Under the pieces are notes generated by a model. The model saw nothing but the letters and a program-made list of their open reading frames with translations. It had not been told where the DNA came from and made no database searches. From contig NZ_CP113066.1 of assembly GCF_026625845.1 (NCBI RefSeq), positions 620,001 to 684,000 on the forward strand: a stretch of 64,000 nt of DNA, written 5' to 3'. This DNA comes from Agrococcus sp. SL85. Its GTDB lineage: Bacteria > Actinomycetota > Actinomycetes > Actinomycetales > Microbacteriaceae. Shown here one piece after another: positions 27,808 through 36,662 of this stretch. Both the position numbers and the translations under genes were made by a program. Each line of letters begins with the position of its first letter. Position 1 is the first letter of the stretch.

Positions 27808-28842
27808 CTAGCTGCGCGGGTCGATCATCGTCATGCCGGCGAGCGTCGAGCGATCCATCGCGGGCAGGAGCGCAGCGGCAGCCTCGAGGCCGACGGTGCG
27901 GCGGATGAGCCGCTGCGGCTCGAGCGCGCCCGAGGCGACGAGCGCGAGCATCCCCGGGTAGTCGATCGCGGCCATGCCGTGGCTGCCGAGGAGGTCGAGC
28001 TCCCACGCGATCGCGCGATCCATGGGGATCCGCGGATGCCCCTCCGCCGCGGGCAGCAGGCCGACCTGCACGTGCCGGCCGCGGCGGCGGAGGCTGCGGA
28101 TGGCGTCTGCGGCGGTCCGCTCGCTGCCGACCGCGTCCACCGCCACGTGCGCGCCGCCGACGAGCGCCTCGACCTCGGCGGGCACGTCGCGGCCGTCGGC
28201 GAGGATCGCGTGCTCGGCGCCGAGCTCGACCGCGAGCGCGAGCGCCTCCGGGTTGCGGTCGACGGCGATGGGGCGGGCGCCGAGTGCCTTCGCGATCATC
28301 ACGGCGCTGAGGCCGACGCCGCCCGCGCCCACCACGACCACCGACTCCCCCGCCCGCACCCGGGCGCGTGCGACGAGCGCGCGGTAGGCGGTGGCGAAGC
28401 GGCAGCCGAGGCTCGCGGCCGTCGCGGCGTCGACGCCCTCGGGGATCGCCACGAGGTTCGTGTCGGCAGCGTGGAGCGCGACGCGCTCGGCGAAGGATCC
28501 CCAGTGCGTGAAGCCCGGCTGCTGCTGCGCGGGGCACACCTGCGCGTCACCCGCCAGGCAGTGCTCGCAGCGCCCGCAGCCGCACACGAACGGCACGGTG
28601 ACGCGGTCGCCGGCCCGCCAGCGCACCACGCCCTCCCCCACCTCGACGACCGTGCCGGCGAGCTCGTGGCCCGGCACGTGCGGCCACGCGATGTCCTCGT
28701 GCCCGGCCCAGGCGTGCCAGTCGCTGCGGCAGAGGCCCGTCGCCTCGACCGCGACGACGACGCCGCCGACGGGCGCCACGGGCGCGGGGACGTCGCGGAC
28801 GGCCGGGACGCCGCGCACGGCGTCGATCAGGAGGGCGCGCAT
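27808..28842 (-). CDS. Zinc-dependent alcohol dehydrogenase (MDR family)
   Basis: This 344-residue cytoplasmic NAD(P)-dependent oxidoreductase has catalytic zinc residues in GLCRSDWHAW and GHELAG, the structural zinc loop CGCGRCEHCLAGDAQVC, and a Rossmann motif VVVVGAGGVGLSAVMIAKALGA followed by an acidic-to-basic VDRNPE turn. The order and length match class-III-like medium-chain dehydrogenases. The substrate is unknown. A GAGGAT hexamer six bases before the ATG suggests a leaderless transcript. It follows the asparagine-synthetase-like gene on the same strand after a 28-base gap. Confidence 0.92.
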   Translation of the reverse strand: MRALLIDAVRGVPAVRDVPAPVAPVGGVVVAVEATGLCRSDWHAWAGHEDIAWPHVPGHELAGTVVEVGEGVVRWRAGDRVTVPFVCGCGRCEHCLAGDAQVCPAQQQPGFTHWGSFAERVALHAADTNLVAIPEGVDAATAASLGCRFATAYRALVARARVRAGESVVVVGAGGVGLSAVMIAKALGARPIAVDRNPEALALAVELGAEHAILADGRDVPAEVEALVGGAHVAVDAVGSERTAADAIRSLRRRGRHVQVGLLPAAEGHPRIPMDRAIAWELDLLGSHGMAAIDYPGMLALVASGALEPQRLIRRTVGLEAAAALLPAMDRSTLAGMTMIDPRS

Positions 28843-28870
28843 GGAGCCATCCTCCCAGCGCCGGAGGCGG

Positions 28871-30373
28871 TCAGCCGCGCGCGCCGATCGCCCGGTAGAT
28901 GGCGCCGTCGAACCGCGCCTGCTCCGGCACGGCGAGCGCCGCGAGGAGCAGGCGGCGGGAGCTGAGCACCGGCGCCGGGATCGTCGCGAGGTCGTACTCT
29001 GCGTAGCCGGTCGCCGCCCACTTGCTCATGCGATGCTCCCAGTGGAACAGGTCGTAGAAGTCGTGGCCGCGCATCGCGGGCTCCGAGAAGCCGGTGCGCG
29101 CCATCCACGCCGCCATCGCCTCATGCAGGACGGGGTCGTCGCCGAACGCGGAGCCGGCGAACTTCCGAGCCAGCAGTCCTGGCGACAGCGTGCGGTCCGA
29201 GCGCTCCTTGGTCATGCCCGTGACGATCGCCCCGCCCACGCCGAAGATCGTGGCCGCCCGCGCGGGCGCTCCGACGTAGAGGGCTCCGGCGAGCGCCGCG
29301 TAGCGGCGCCACACGGGGAACGTGCGCGCGTGGAGCCGGTGCATGGGCCCGTCGGCCGAGAGGGGCCGCACGTCGAGCGTCAGGTGCCGCAGGCCCGCGG
29401 CCGCGGCGAGCCGGCTCGCGACCTCGAGGTCGGAGCGCGTGCTCTTGGCCGGCTGATGGAACGGATGATAGGTCAGCGCGAGCGCCCGGGCGCGCCGGAG
29501 GTCGATGAGGCCTGCCTCGAGCACCGCCCTCGAGTCGACGCCCGCCGTGAGCGCCAGCACCGTCGTCGGCGCGATCGAGGCCCAGTTGCGCACCTGCTGG
29601 GCGAGCTCGGCGCGGAAGGCCTCGGCGGCGTCCGCCACCGGCAGCTCGACCCGGTCGGAGAGCGGGAAGCAGCGGCGATGCTCGACCGATGCGCCGTCGA
29701 CCGCGAGCGCGCCGTTGGCGAACAGCTGGCCGACCCCGTCGTGCTCGGTGATGAGACCCGGCAGCCATCGCCCGAAGGGCGCGGCGTGGTCGGGGTGGAG
29801 GAGCGCCCAGCGCGCCTGTGCGGACGGGAGCCCGCCGACCGCCTCCGCGAGCAGCGCCGAGTGCGACCCCAGCTGCACGCCGTCCGGACCCCGGTGCCAG
29901 TAGACGCTGCGGGAGGCGAGCGGGTCGCCGTGCACGTCGAGGCGCTCGCCGTGGCGCACGATCACCACGAAGCGGCCCGACAGCCACACCACCGCCTCGT
30001 CGACCTGCTGCCGGCTCCGAGACGCATCCGGCAGCGTCGCCGCGCGCAGCAGCCGCCGCGCGATGCGGTCGCGGCCCTGCGGCCCGCGGTCGTCGAACGC
30101 CTGGCCGAGGATGACGACCGTCACGTCGCCCGCGTCGGCTCGGCGGAGCTCCAGCTCGGGGTCGAGGAGCAGCCGCCACGGGCCCACGGAGGTCGAGGCC
30201 CAGCGATCGACCGGCGGCTCCGCGCTGCCGCGCGTGAGCAGCCACCCCTTCGCGAACGGGTTCGTGTAGCCCCACAGCTTGTAGGCCGGGCGCAGCCGGT
30301 GCTGCTCGGCATCCAGCTCGCGCAGCGCGCGGAGGCGCTGGCGTTCGGGGCGGCCTCGCGGACCCTCCGGCAT
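28871..30373 (-). CDS. Asparagine-synthetase-like protein lacking the glutaminase cysteine
   Basis: The 500-residue protein has two AsnB-type parts. The N-terminal half resembles the class-II glutamine amidotransferase fold (DEAVVWLSGRFVVIVRHGER, PLASRSVYWHRGPDGVQLGSHSALL), but there is no Cys at position 2, so it cannot hydrolyse glutamine. The C-terminal half has the adenylating PP-loop VLALTAGVDSRAVLEAG and a later EHRMSKWAATGY segment. Such proteins form amide bonds with another amine, as in lasso-peptide cyclases and beta-lactam synthetase, or act in unknown glycan or peptide modification. GAGGAG eight bases before the ATG supports the start. No precursor peptide or carrier protein is seen nearby, so the substrate is open. 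Confidence 0.75.
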   Translation of the reverse strand: MPEGPRGRPERQRLRALRELDAEQHRLRPAYKLWGYTNPFAKGWLLTRGSAEPPVDRWASTSVGPWRLLLDPELELRRADAGDVTVVILGQAFDDRGPQGRDRIARRLLRAATLPDASRSRQQVDEAVVWLSGRFVVIVRHGERLDVHGDPLASRSVYWHRGPDGVQLGSHSALLAEAVGGLPSAQARWALLHPDHAAPFGRWLPGLITEHDGVGQLFANGALAVDGASVEHRRCFPLSDRVELPVADAAEAFRAELAQQVRNWASIAPTTVLALTAGVDSRAVLEAGLIDLRRARALALTYHPFHQPAKSTRSDLEVASRLAAAAGLRHLTLDVRPLSADGPMHRLHARTFPVWRRYAALAGALYVGAPARAATIFGVGGAIVTGMTKERSDRTLSPGLLARKFAGSAFGDDPVLHEAMAAWMARTGFSEPAMRGHDFYDLFHWEHRMSKWAATGYAEYDLATIPAPVLSSRRLLLAALAVPEQARFDGAIYRAIGARG

Positions 30374-30458
30374 CGTCGTGCTCCTCGTCGCGGCGGTGCG
30401 GCCCGTAGCGCTCGACGGGCGGGTGCTCGGAGCCTAGCTCACCACGACGCGCGGCCCG

Positions 30459-31139
30459 TCAGCCGATGCCGAGGAGGCGACGGAGGCTCGCGGCGTCCTC
30501 GTTGGCACCGAAGGCCGGGTGGCCCGGCTGCAGGTGCAGGCCGGCTTCGAGCGAGTCGAGCACGACGGGATCGAAGCCGAACTCGTCGACGAGGCGCGCG
30601 ACGAGCGCGACGTCGGCGGGGTCGTCGCCCGCGACGGCGATCGCGCGGCGATCCACGTGCCCGCGCGAGCGCGGGTGGTCGGCGAGGTCGTGGTAGCCCA
30701 TGTGGTTGAAGGCCTTGACCACCCGCGACTCCGGCAGGCGGGCCTGCACGATGCCGCTCGTGGGGCGGGCGGGGTCGTCGAGCTCGGGCCGCACCCCGTC
30801 GGTCTCCCACCAGTAGTTCATGGCATCGATGACGACCTTGCCCGCGAGCGCGTCGACCGGCAGGCGCTCGTGCTCGCCGAGCGGCAGCGCGAGGATCACG
30901 ACCTCGCTCGCCGCCGCGACCTCGGCCGCCGTCAGCGGCTCGGCGCCGGGGGCGAGGTGCTGGGCGATGAGGCGGATGCGCGCTGCGCTGCCGGACCCGG
31001 CGATGAGGGTGCGGTGCCCCGCCCGCAGCGCGTGCCGGGCGAGCACGGTGCCGAGCTTGCCGACCCCGAGGATGCCGATCGTGAGCGTGCGGAGCTCCCG
31101 CTCCGCCTCCGCCGTCCCGGCCGCCTGCTGCTGCACCAT
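30459..31139 (-). CDS. NADPH-dependent F420 reductase-like oxidoreductase
   Basis: This 226-residue Rossmann protein begins [24 protein letters not shown], with GAGSG-type spacing at the dinucleotide site and a following GSGSAARI, and contains [30 protein letters not shown] and [11 protein letters not shown]. These are hallmarks of the NADPH:F420 reductase/NAD-binding family, in which the Asn in MNYW is typical. Actinobacteria often make F420, but no F420 synthesis genes are in view, so other substrates are possible. The ATG at 31137-31139 was preferred over an upstream start because of GAGGGGGAG. Confidence 0.8.
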   Translation of the reverse strand: MVQQQAAGTAEAERELRTLTIGILGVGKLGTVLARHALRAGHRTLIAGSGSAARIRLIAQHLAPGAEPLTAAEVAAASEVVILALPLGEHERLPVDALAGKVVIDAMNYWWETDGVRPELDDPARPTSGIVQARLPESRVVKAFNHMGYHDLADHPRSRGHVDRRAIAVAGDDPADVALVARLVDEFGFDPVVLDSLEAGLHLQPGHPAFGANEDAASLRRLLGIG

Positions 31140-31243
31140 GCTCCCCCTCGCGTCTCCAGGTGCAACCAGCCTGGTGGAGCGCGCATTCCTGCGCACCGGA
31201 GGGCGTCACGGGGCGTCACCGGCGCGCTCCCAGCCCTCGGCCC

Positions 31244-31249
31244 TACGGT
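31244..31249 (+). promoter_or_regulatory. -10 element of leaderless gene at 31256
   Basis: TACGGT lies six bases before the ATG at 31256 and no Shine-Dalgarno is present. Confidence 0.55.
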
Positions 31250-31255
31250 GCCGCC

Positions 31256-31726
31256 ATGCGGGTGGCGTGGGAGGACGGCGAGGTCGTGCAGGACGGCGAG
31301 GCCGTGGCGCGCACCGCGCCCGGCTTCTGGGCCCCCACGGCCGGGTTCGACGTGCTCGGCACGCGGTGGACGCTGCGGCGCGAGGGCGCCGCCTATGTCG
31401 CCGCGCGCGAGGACGACGACCGCCTCCGCCTCGACGCGCGCGGCGGCCTCGGCGCTCGCCGCACGCTCGCGACGCCCGACGCCGTGCTCGAGCTCGTGCG
31501 CACCTCGAGCCTGTTCGGCGCGCTGTGCTTCGACCTCGAAGGACCGCGGGGGCGGATCGGCAGCATCGCGCCCGAAGGTCCGTGGCGGTACCGCCCGGCG
31601 CTCGAGGCCCGGCTGCCCGTCGACCCGGCGCTCGCGACCTTCGTGCTGTGGAGCGCGGCGCAGCTCGATGCGCGTCGGCCGACGCGCGTGCTCTCCGGCG
31701 CACCCGCCACGGGCGCGCACGGCTGA
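31256..31726 (+). CDS. Hypothetical protein (156 aa)
   Basis: I do not recognise this protein. It is soluble, mostly beta-strand-like by residue pattern, with many Arg and Asp residues (RWTLRREGAAYVAAREDDDR), a short helix DAVLELVRTSSLFG and a single Cys. There is no signal peptide or membrane helix. The start is set by the leaderless -10 upstream. It is convergent with the flavin-binding gene and divergent from the F420-reductase-like gene. Confidence 0.65.
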   Translation: MRVAWEDGEVVQDGEAVARTAPGFWAPTAGFDVLGTRWTLRREGAAYVAAREDDDRLRLDARGGLGARRTLATPDAVLELVRTSSLFGALCFDLEGPRGRIGSIAPEGPWRYRPALEARLPVDPALATFVLWSAAQLDARRPTRVLSGAPATGAHG

Positions 31727-31792
31727 CGCGCGACGGCCCGCTTCGGCGCAGCCGACGCCGCCCGTCGGCGCTGCGACCGTGCGCCGCGCATC

Positions 31793-32236
31793 TCAGTCGC
31801 TCGAATCGACCACCGGCTCGGCATCGGCCTCGGGCTCCGGCACGCGATGGAAGCGCCGTCCGGTGACTCGCTGGAGCTCGATGCGCAGGAACTCGCGCTT
31901 GACGGTGGGGATGAGCGGCTGCAGCGGCAGCGCGGCGGCGGACGCGAGCTCGCCCTCGTGCTCGAGGTGCCGTGCGCGGCCGCGCCCGACCACGCTCCAC
32001 ACCTCGCGCTCGCCGCGATGGTCGATCTCGAGCACGACCTCGTCGGCGATGAGCGCGCCCGCGAGCTTCGTGCCCGGCGCCGTGCGGATCGTGACCTCGC
32101 GCCCGCTCGCGTGGTAGTTCACGGGGAAGACCTCGAGCGCGTCGCCGACGCGGAACGCGATGCGCCCCATGTCGAACGCCGCGAGCAGCTTGAGGCACTC
32201 CGCCTCGCTGATGTCGTGCACCGGGCTGTCGTCCAT
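31793..32236 (-). CDS. Pyridoxamine-5'-phosphate-oxidase-like flavin-binding protein
   Basis: The product of about 147 residues has the small split-barrel pattern of this superfamily: CLKLLAAFDMGRIAFRVGDALEVFPVNYHASGREVTIRTAPGTKLAGAL, then EVVLEIDHRGEREVWSVVGRGRA. The motif V-N-Y and the TAPGTKL turn are common in actinobacterial F420/FMN-binding relatives. The cofactor and substrate are unknown, and it is not a true PdxH (too short, lacking the C-terminal dimer signature). Two starts are possible, the ATG at 32234-32236 and a GTG five codons upstream; the ATG was chosen. Confidence 0.78.
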   Translation of the reverse strand: MDDSPVHDISEAECLKLLAAFDMGRIAFRVGDALEVFPVNYHASGREVTIRTAPGTKLAGALIADEVVLEIDHRGEREVWSVVGRGRARHLEHEGELASAAALPLQPLIPTVKREFLRIELQRVTGRRFHRVPEPEADAEPVVDSSD

Positions 32237-32291
32237 GCCCCATGGTCGCACCGCTCGGCCTCGACGGCCAGAGCCGGCGCCGAGACCCGAC

Positions 32292-32939
32292 CTATTCGTC
32301 GCCGGCGGCGAGGCGCGCGGCGAGGCCCGCCTCGTCGGCGAGCCTCGGCTCGGTGCGCAGCGCCGGCAGGATGCCGGCCTTGTCGGCGTAGAAGGCGCGG
32401 ATGCGATCCATGTCGGCCGGCACGTCGCCCGTCAGCCGCATCGTGGGCCCGAGCCCCGTCGTGCGGGTGGTGCGATCGACGTAGCCGAGCGTGACGGGCA
32501 GCCCCGAGCGCAGCGCGATCCGGTAGAAGCCCGAGCGCCAGCCCTTCGAGCGCCGCGTGCCGTCGGGGGTCACGACGATCGCGGCGCGCGGGTCGGAGCG
32601 CGCGAGCTCGACGACCCGGTCGACGAGCCCCGCGGGGTCGTCGCGGTCGACGGGGATGCCGCCGAGCGCGCGCATGATGCCGCCGAACGGCGCGCGGAAG
32701 AGCTCGCGCTTGCCGAGCCAGCGCACGTGGAGCCGGAGGTCCCACGCGATGCCGAGCATGAGCACGAAGTCGCGGTTCGAGGTGTGCGGCGCGCCGATGA
32801 GGATGCGCGGCCCCTCGTAGGGCGGCTGCTCGCGCACGAGCCGCCACGGGCTGAGCGCCCAGTGCAGCTGCGCGATCGCGTGCCGCACGGGCATCCCGGA
32901 GCGGCGCGCGGCGCCGCCGCGCTCGCTCGCGGCGCTCAT
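32292..32939 (-). CDS. 1-acyl-sn-glycerol-3-phosphate acyltransferase family protein
   Basis: This 215-residue acyltransferase has the catalytic HTSNRD (HX4D), the ELFRAPFGGIMRALGGIPVDR block and VTPDGTRRSKGWRSGFYRIAL, the acceptor and PDGTR motifs in the usual order. It probably acylates a lysophospholipid or related lipid at the membrane. The ATG overlaps the stop of the desaturase gene by four bases (ATGA), so the pair is co-translated. Lack of an N-terminal membrane helix suggests a peripheral enzyme. Confidence 0.87.
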   Translation of the reverse strand: MSAASERGGAARRSGMPVRHAIAQLHWALSPWRLVREQPPYEGPRILIGAPHTSNRDFVLMLGIAWDLRLHVRWLGKRELFRAPFGGIMRALGGIPVDRDDPAGLVDRVVELARSDPRAAIVVTPDGTRRSKGWRSGFYRIALRSGLPVTLGYVDRTTRTTGLGPTMRLTGDVPADMDRIRAFYADKAGILPALRTEPRLADEAGLAARLAAGDE

Positions 32940-34033
32940 CGCCTCGCGGCCAGCATCGGGCAGTCGAAGGGGTCGCGGGCCGCGAGGCCCACGCGGTTCA
33001 GGTGTCGCACGACGGAAGCGTACGCGCCCGCGAGGCTCGTCTCGGTGTAGGGGATGCCGTGCGTGCGGCAGTGCGCGCGCACGATCCTGCTCGCGGCGCG
33101 CAGGTGCGGCCTGGCCATGTTGGGGAAGAGGTGGTGCTCGACCTGGTAGTTCAGGCCGCCCATGAGCGCGCTGGTGCCCCAGCCGCGGATGTTGCGGGAG
33201 GTGCGCACCTGCTTCGTGAAGAAGTCGAGCCGGGCGTCGCGGCCGACGGTGGGCATGCCCTTGTGGTTGGGGGCGAACGAGGCGCCCATGCCGATCCCGA
33301 AGACGGCCAGCTGCACGCCCAGGAACGCGAGCGCCATCCACCACGGCATCACGAGGAGCAGGAACGCGCCGAGCAGCGCGAAGCGGGCGGCGATCATGCC
33401 GAGCTCGACCCACCGGCCCTCGACGGGGCGGCGCTCGAGCAGCGTCCGGATCGAGACGACGTGCAGGTTGAGGCCCTCGAGGGTGAGCAGCGGGAAGAAG
33501 AGCCAGCCCTGGCGGCGCACGATCCAGCGGAGCGCGCCTCGCGACCGCTTGGCGTCCGAAGGCAGGAAGTGGATCGTGTCGACCTCGATGTCGGGGTCGC
33601 GGCCGATCTGGTTGGGGTTCGCGTGGTGGCGGGAGTGCTTCGTCATCCACCACTGGTGGCTGATGCCGACCACGCCCGCGGCGAGGATCCGGCCGAGGCG
33701 ATCGTTCGCGGGCCCCGAGCGCAGCACCTGCCGGTGCGAGGCCTCGTGGGCGACGAACGCGATCTGCGTCAGCACGACGCCGAGGCCCGCGGCGATCGCG
33801 AGCTGCCACCACGACTCGCCGAGCAGCGCGCTGCCGACGAGCAGGCCGGCGAGGGCGACGCCGAGCCCGACGAGCAGCCAGGTGTAGAAGCCGACGGTGC
33901 GCTCGAGCAGGCCCGCATCGCGGACGGCCTTCGCGACGACGCGGAAGTCGGCGCGGCGCTCGTCCTCGGTCCTGGGGATGGTCCGGCGCAGCGCGCCCTC
34001 GGTCACGGTCCCTGCGGTCATCGTCATGGTCAT
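32936..34033 (-). CDS. Fatty acid desaturase (acyl-CoA/acyl-lipid, membrane di-iron)
   Basis: This 365-residue integral membrane desaturase has three histidine clusters holding the di-iron centre: HEASH in AFVAHEASHRQVL, HSRHHANPNQ, and YQVEHHLFP near the C-terminus. Four to five membrane helices surround them. It introduces a double bond into fatty acyl chains, probably for membrane fluidity. It is followed by an overlapping acyltransferase, a pairing that suggests desaturated acyl chains are placed into phospholipid. The first ATG of MTMTMTAG was chosen because GAGAGGTGCCGA lies just upstream. Upstream there is an inverted repeat suitable for a TetR-like regulator. Confidence 0.92.
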   Translation of the reverse strand: MTMTMTAGTVTEGALRRTIPRTEDERRADFRVVAKAVRDAGLLERTVGFYTWLLVGLGVALAGLLVGSALLGESWWQLAIAAGLGVVLTQIAFVAHEASHRQVLRSGPANDRLGRILAAGVVGISHQWWMTKHSRHHANPNQIGRDPDIEVDTIHFLPSDAKRSRGALRWIVRRQGWLFFPLLTLEGLNLHVVSIRTLLERRPVEGRWVELGMIAARFALLGAFLLLVMPWWMALAFLGVQLAVFGIGMGASFAPNHKGMPTVGRDARLDFFTKQVRTSRNIRGWGTSALMGGLNYQVEHHLFPNMARPHLRAASRIVRAHCRTHGIPYTETSLAGAYASVVRHLNRVGLAARDPFDCPMLAARR

Positions 34034-34105
34034 TCGGCACCTCTCGGCCTCGTCGGCCATCGGCCGATGCGGCGATCGGTCTGCACCGACCTTCGAACCC
34101 TTACA

Positions 34106-34120
34106 GCGTATGGCGTACGC
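34106..34120. promoter_or_regulatory. Inverted repeat upstream of desaturase
   Basis: GCGTA-TGGCG-TACGC is a perfect 5-base inverted repeat with a 5-base centre, 73 bases before the desaturase start. It stands out in an A/T-richer stretch and could be an operator. Confidence 0.4.
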
Positions 34121-34232
34121 AATGCGGTTCGGAGCATGTGCGGCTGTGGATGCCACATGGATCGCGGCGCGCGCGACGGAGGGGAGCCGCCGGCGATCCG
34201 GCTGCTCCCCTCCTGCGGGCTCGTCGCGGGCC

Positions 34233-36440
34233 TCAGCGCGAGTCGGCGAGCGCCGCGGAGCCGGCCTCCTCGGGCGTGCCCTCGTGCTCGACCTCGGCCA
34301 CGGCCTCCGGGGGCAGCGGCGCGGCCTTCGACTCCGGCACCGCGGGGGCGTCGGTGCCGCGGCGGGCGCCGGCCTGCTTCTCCGGCACCGGCATCTCGCC
34401 CGAGGCGCGGAGCGCCTCGTAGTGGGCCATCGCCTCCGCCTGGCGGCGGCCCTCGGCACCCGAGGCGATCCTCGAGCGCAGGTGCTCGTCCTCCAGGCCG
34501 AACGCGGCGACGAGGTCGAGCGCGTGCGGGCGGAGCTTCACGAGCAGCCGCTCGATCGTCGACGTGACCGCGCGCGACCGGGCGCCCGAGAGGCGGCCGT
34601 GCTCGAGGTGCCAGGCCGCGTGCTCCTCGATGATCGTGAGCGCGAAGAGGTCGCGCACGTGCGTCATGACCTTGCGCGTGGCGGCGGGCATCCGCTCCAC
34701 CGCCGCGTCGAGGGCGTCGTACTGCTGCAGCTCGGTCCAGGCGCGCGCCGCCTCGATGAGCTCGTGCTGCTCGTCGTTGAACGCTGCCGCCGCCTTCGCC
34801 TGGTCCTTCGGCGCGTGGCGGAGGCGCCCGGCGATCTCGGCCACCATCGTCGAGACGCGGTCCTCGAGCAGCTCGCGCTGCACCTCCCGGTCGCGGAGCG
34901 CGACGGACGCGTTCTGCACGCGGCCGAGGTCGCGCACGTCCTGCGAGAGCACGCGGAGGCCCGTGAGCGTCTGCGCGCGATCGAAGAACTGGTCGGCCGC
35001 GAAGCGCGCGATGTCGCCCTTCGAGGCGCCCTTGAACGACTTCGCGAAGTCGCCGAGCAGCCGCTTGCCGACGAGCTGCAGCAGCACGGTGTTGTCGCCC
35101 TCGAAGGTGACGTAGACGTCGAGGTCGGCGCGCAGCTGCACGAGGCGGTTCTCGGCCAGGAAGCCCGCGCCGCCGCAGGCCTCGCGCGCCTCCTGGACGG
35201 TGTCGAGCGCCTGCCACGTGGACAGGGACTTGAGGCCCGCGGCGAGCGTCTCGAGGTCCTCGCGCTCCTCCGGGGTGTCGCGCTCGCCCGAGAAGACGCC
35301 GTCGAACTTCGTCAGCAGGATCTCGTGCGCGTAGGTCTGCGCGTAGGCCTTCGCGAGGCGCGTGAAGAGGCGGCGCTGGTGCCGGCGGTAGTCGAGGAGC
35401 ACCTCCTCCTGCACGTCGCTCGAGGCGGTGAACTGGCGCCGCTCGGTGCCGTAGCGGATGGCGATCGCGAGCGCCGCCTGCTGCGCGCGCGCCGCGGCGC
35501 CGTCGAGCGAGACGCGGCCCTGCACGAGCGTGCCGAGCATGGTGAAGAAGCGGCGGCCGGGGCTCTGGATCGGGCTCGAGTAGGTGCCGTCGGGCGCCAC
35601 GTCGCCGTAGCGGTTGAGGAGGTTCGTGCGCGGCACGCGCACGTGGTCGAAGTGGAGGCGGCCGTTGTCGATGCCGTTGAGGCCGCCCTTCACGCCGTCG
35701 TCCTCGGAGCCGACGCCCGGCAGGTGCTGCCCCTGCTCGTCGCGGATGGGGACGTAGAAGGCGTGCACGCCGTGGTCGACGCCGCGCGTGATGAGCTTCG
35801 CGAAGACGACGGCGTCGCGGCCGTGCAGCGCCGCGTTGCCCAGGTAGTCCTTCCAGGCGCCGCGGAAGGGCGTGTGGATCACGAACTCCTCGGTCTCGGC
35901 GTCGTACGTCGCGGTCGTGCCGATCGAGGAGACGTCGGAGCCGTGACCCGTCTCGGTCATCGCGAAGGCACCGGGGATCTCGAAGCGCATGATCGGCGGC
36001 AGGAACGTGTCGTGGTGGTGCTGCGTGCCGAGGTGCAGCACCGCGGCGCCGAACAGCCCGTACTGCACGCCCGACTTGATCTGCAGGCTCGGGTCGGCGA
36101 GCACGAGCTCCTCGAAGCCCGCGATGTTGCCGCCGTGGTCGTCGCCGCCGCCGAGGCGCGTGGGGAACGCCGCGAGCACGGCGCCGTCGTCGACGAGCAG
36201 GCGCAGCTGGCCGAGCACGCGCTCGCGGTGCTCGGCGACCGTGAGGTCGTCCTGGCGCTGGAAGCGCGGGTCGGCGACCTTGGCGCGGGCCGCGAGGCGC
36301 CGCTCGGCCCAGGTGCCGAGGAGGTCGCGGCCGAGCCAGTCGACGTCGACCGCGCCGTGCTGCCGCGGCGTCGCGCCGCGCTGCGCCTCCCCGCGCTGGC
36401 GCCGGATGGTGCGGGTCCTGTCGGTGCTGCGGTCGGTCAC
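34233..36440 (-). CDS. Acyl-CoA dehydrogenase / acyl-CoA oxidase family protein
   Basis: This 735-residue flavoprotein is longer than common acyl-CoA dehydrogenases (about 390) and closer to acyl-CoA oxidases. The FAD/substrate region shows IPGAFAMTETGHGSDVSSIGTTATYD, the middle domain VFAKLITRGVDHGVHAF, and the helix bundle VQGRVSLDGAAARAQQAALAIAI. The catalytic Glu region is likely DVYVTFEGDNTVLLQL. A C-terminal tail rich in Pro, Ala and Glu is low complexity. It starts fatty acid beta-oxidation. The GTG start at 36438-36440 has AGAGGAGCAGCA upstream. It follows the amidohydrolase gene on the same strand after 222 bases in which I see no gene. Confidence 0.9.
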   Translation of the reverse strand: MTDRSTDRTRTIRRQRGEAQRGATPRQHGAVDVDWLGRDLLGTWAERRLAARAKVADPRFQRQDDLTVAEHRERVLGQLRLLVDDGAVLAAFPTRLGGGDDHGGNIAGFEELVLADPSLQIKSGVQYGLFGAAVLHLGTQHHHDTFLPPIMRFEIPGAFAMTETGHGSDVSSIGTTATYDAETEEFVIHTPFRGAWKDYLGNAALHGRDAVVFAKLITRGVDHGVHAFYVPIRDEQGQHLPGVGSEDDGVKGGLNGIDNGRLHFDHVRVPRTNLLNRYGDVAPDGTYSSPIQSPGRRFFTMLGTLVQGRVSLDGAAARAQQAALAIAIRYGTERRQFTASSDVQEEVLLDYRRHQRRLFTRLAKAYAQTYAHEILLTKFDGVFSGERDTPEEREDLETLAAGLKSLSTWQALDTVQEAREACGGAGFLAENRLVQLRADLDVYVTFEGDNTVLLQLVGKRLLGDFAKSFKGASKGDIARFAADQFFDRAQTLTGLRVLSQDVRDLGRVQNASVALRDREVQRELLEDRVSTMVAEIAGRLRHAPKDQAKAAAAFNDEQHELIEAARAWTELQQYDALDAAVERMPAATRKVMTHVRDLFALTIIEEHAAWHLEHGRLSGARSRAVTSTIERLLVKLRPHALDLVAAFGLEDEHLRSRIASGAEGRRQAEAMAHYEALRASGEMPVPEKQAGARRGTDAPAVPESKAAPLPPEAVAEVEHEGTPEEAGSAALADSR

Positions 36441-36662
36441 TGCTGCTCCTCTGCGATGCGCTCGTCGCCGGGCACGCCGGCGGTCGGTGGCATCACGGTA
36501 CGAGCGTCCGCGTCGCGGCGCTCGGACGTTGCGCCGAGGCACGAGCGGGGCTCTCGACGTGCCGCGGCCCGTTGTGGCGCATCCACAACCCAGCCGCCGA
36601 TCGGCTGTCGGATGCGACCTGCGGCGGCAGGCCGCCCGAGCGGCGCCCGGTGCGCGGCGGGC

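Noticed and set aside
31740..31790. Possible terminator between the two convergent genes at 31.7 kb
   Set aside because: The arms pair only with a two-base bulge, and the stretch has no clear loop or U-run. Too weak to list.
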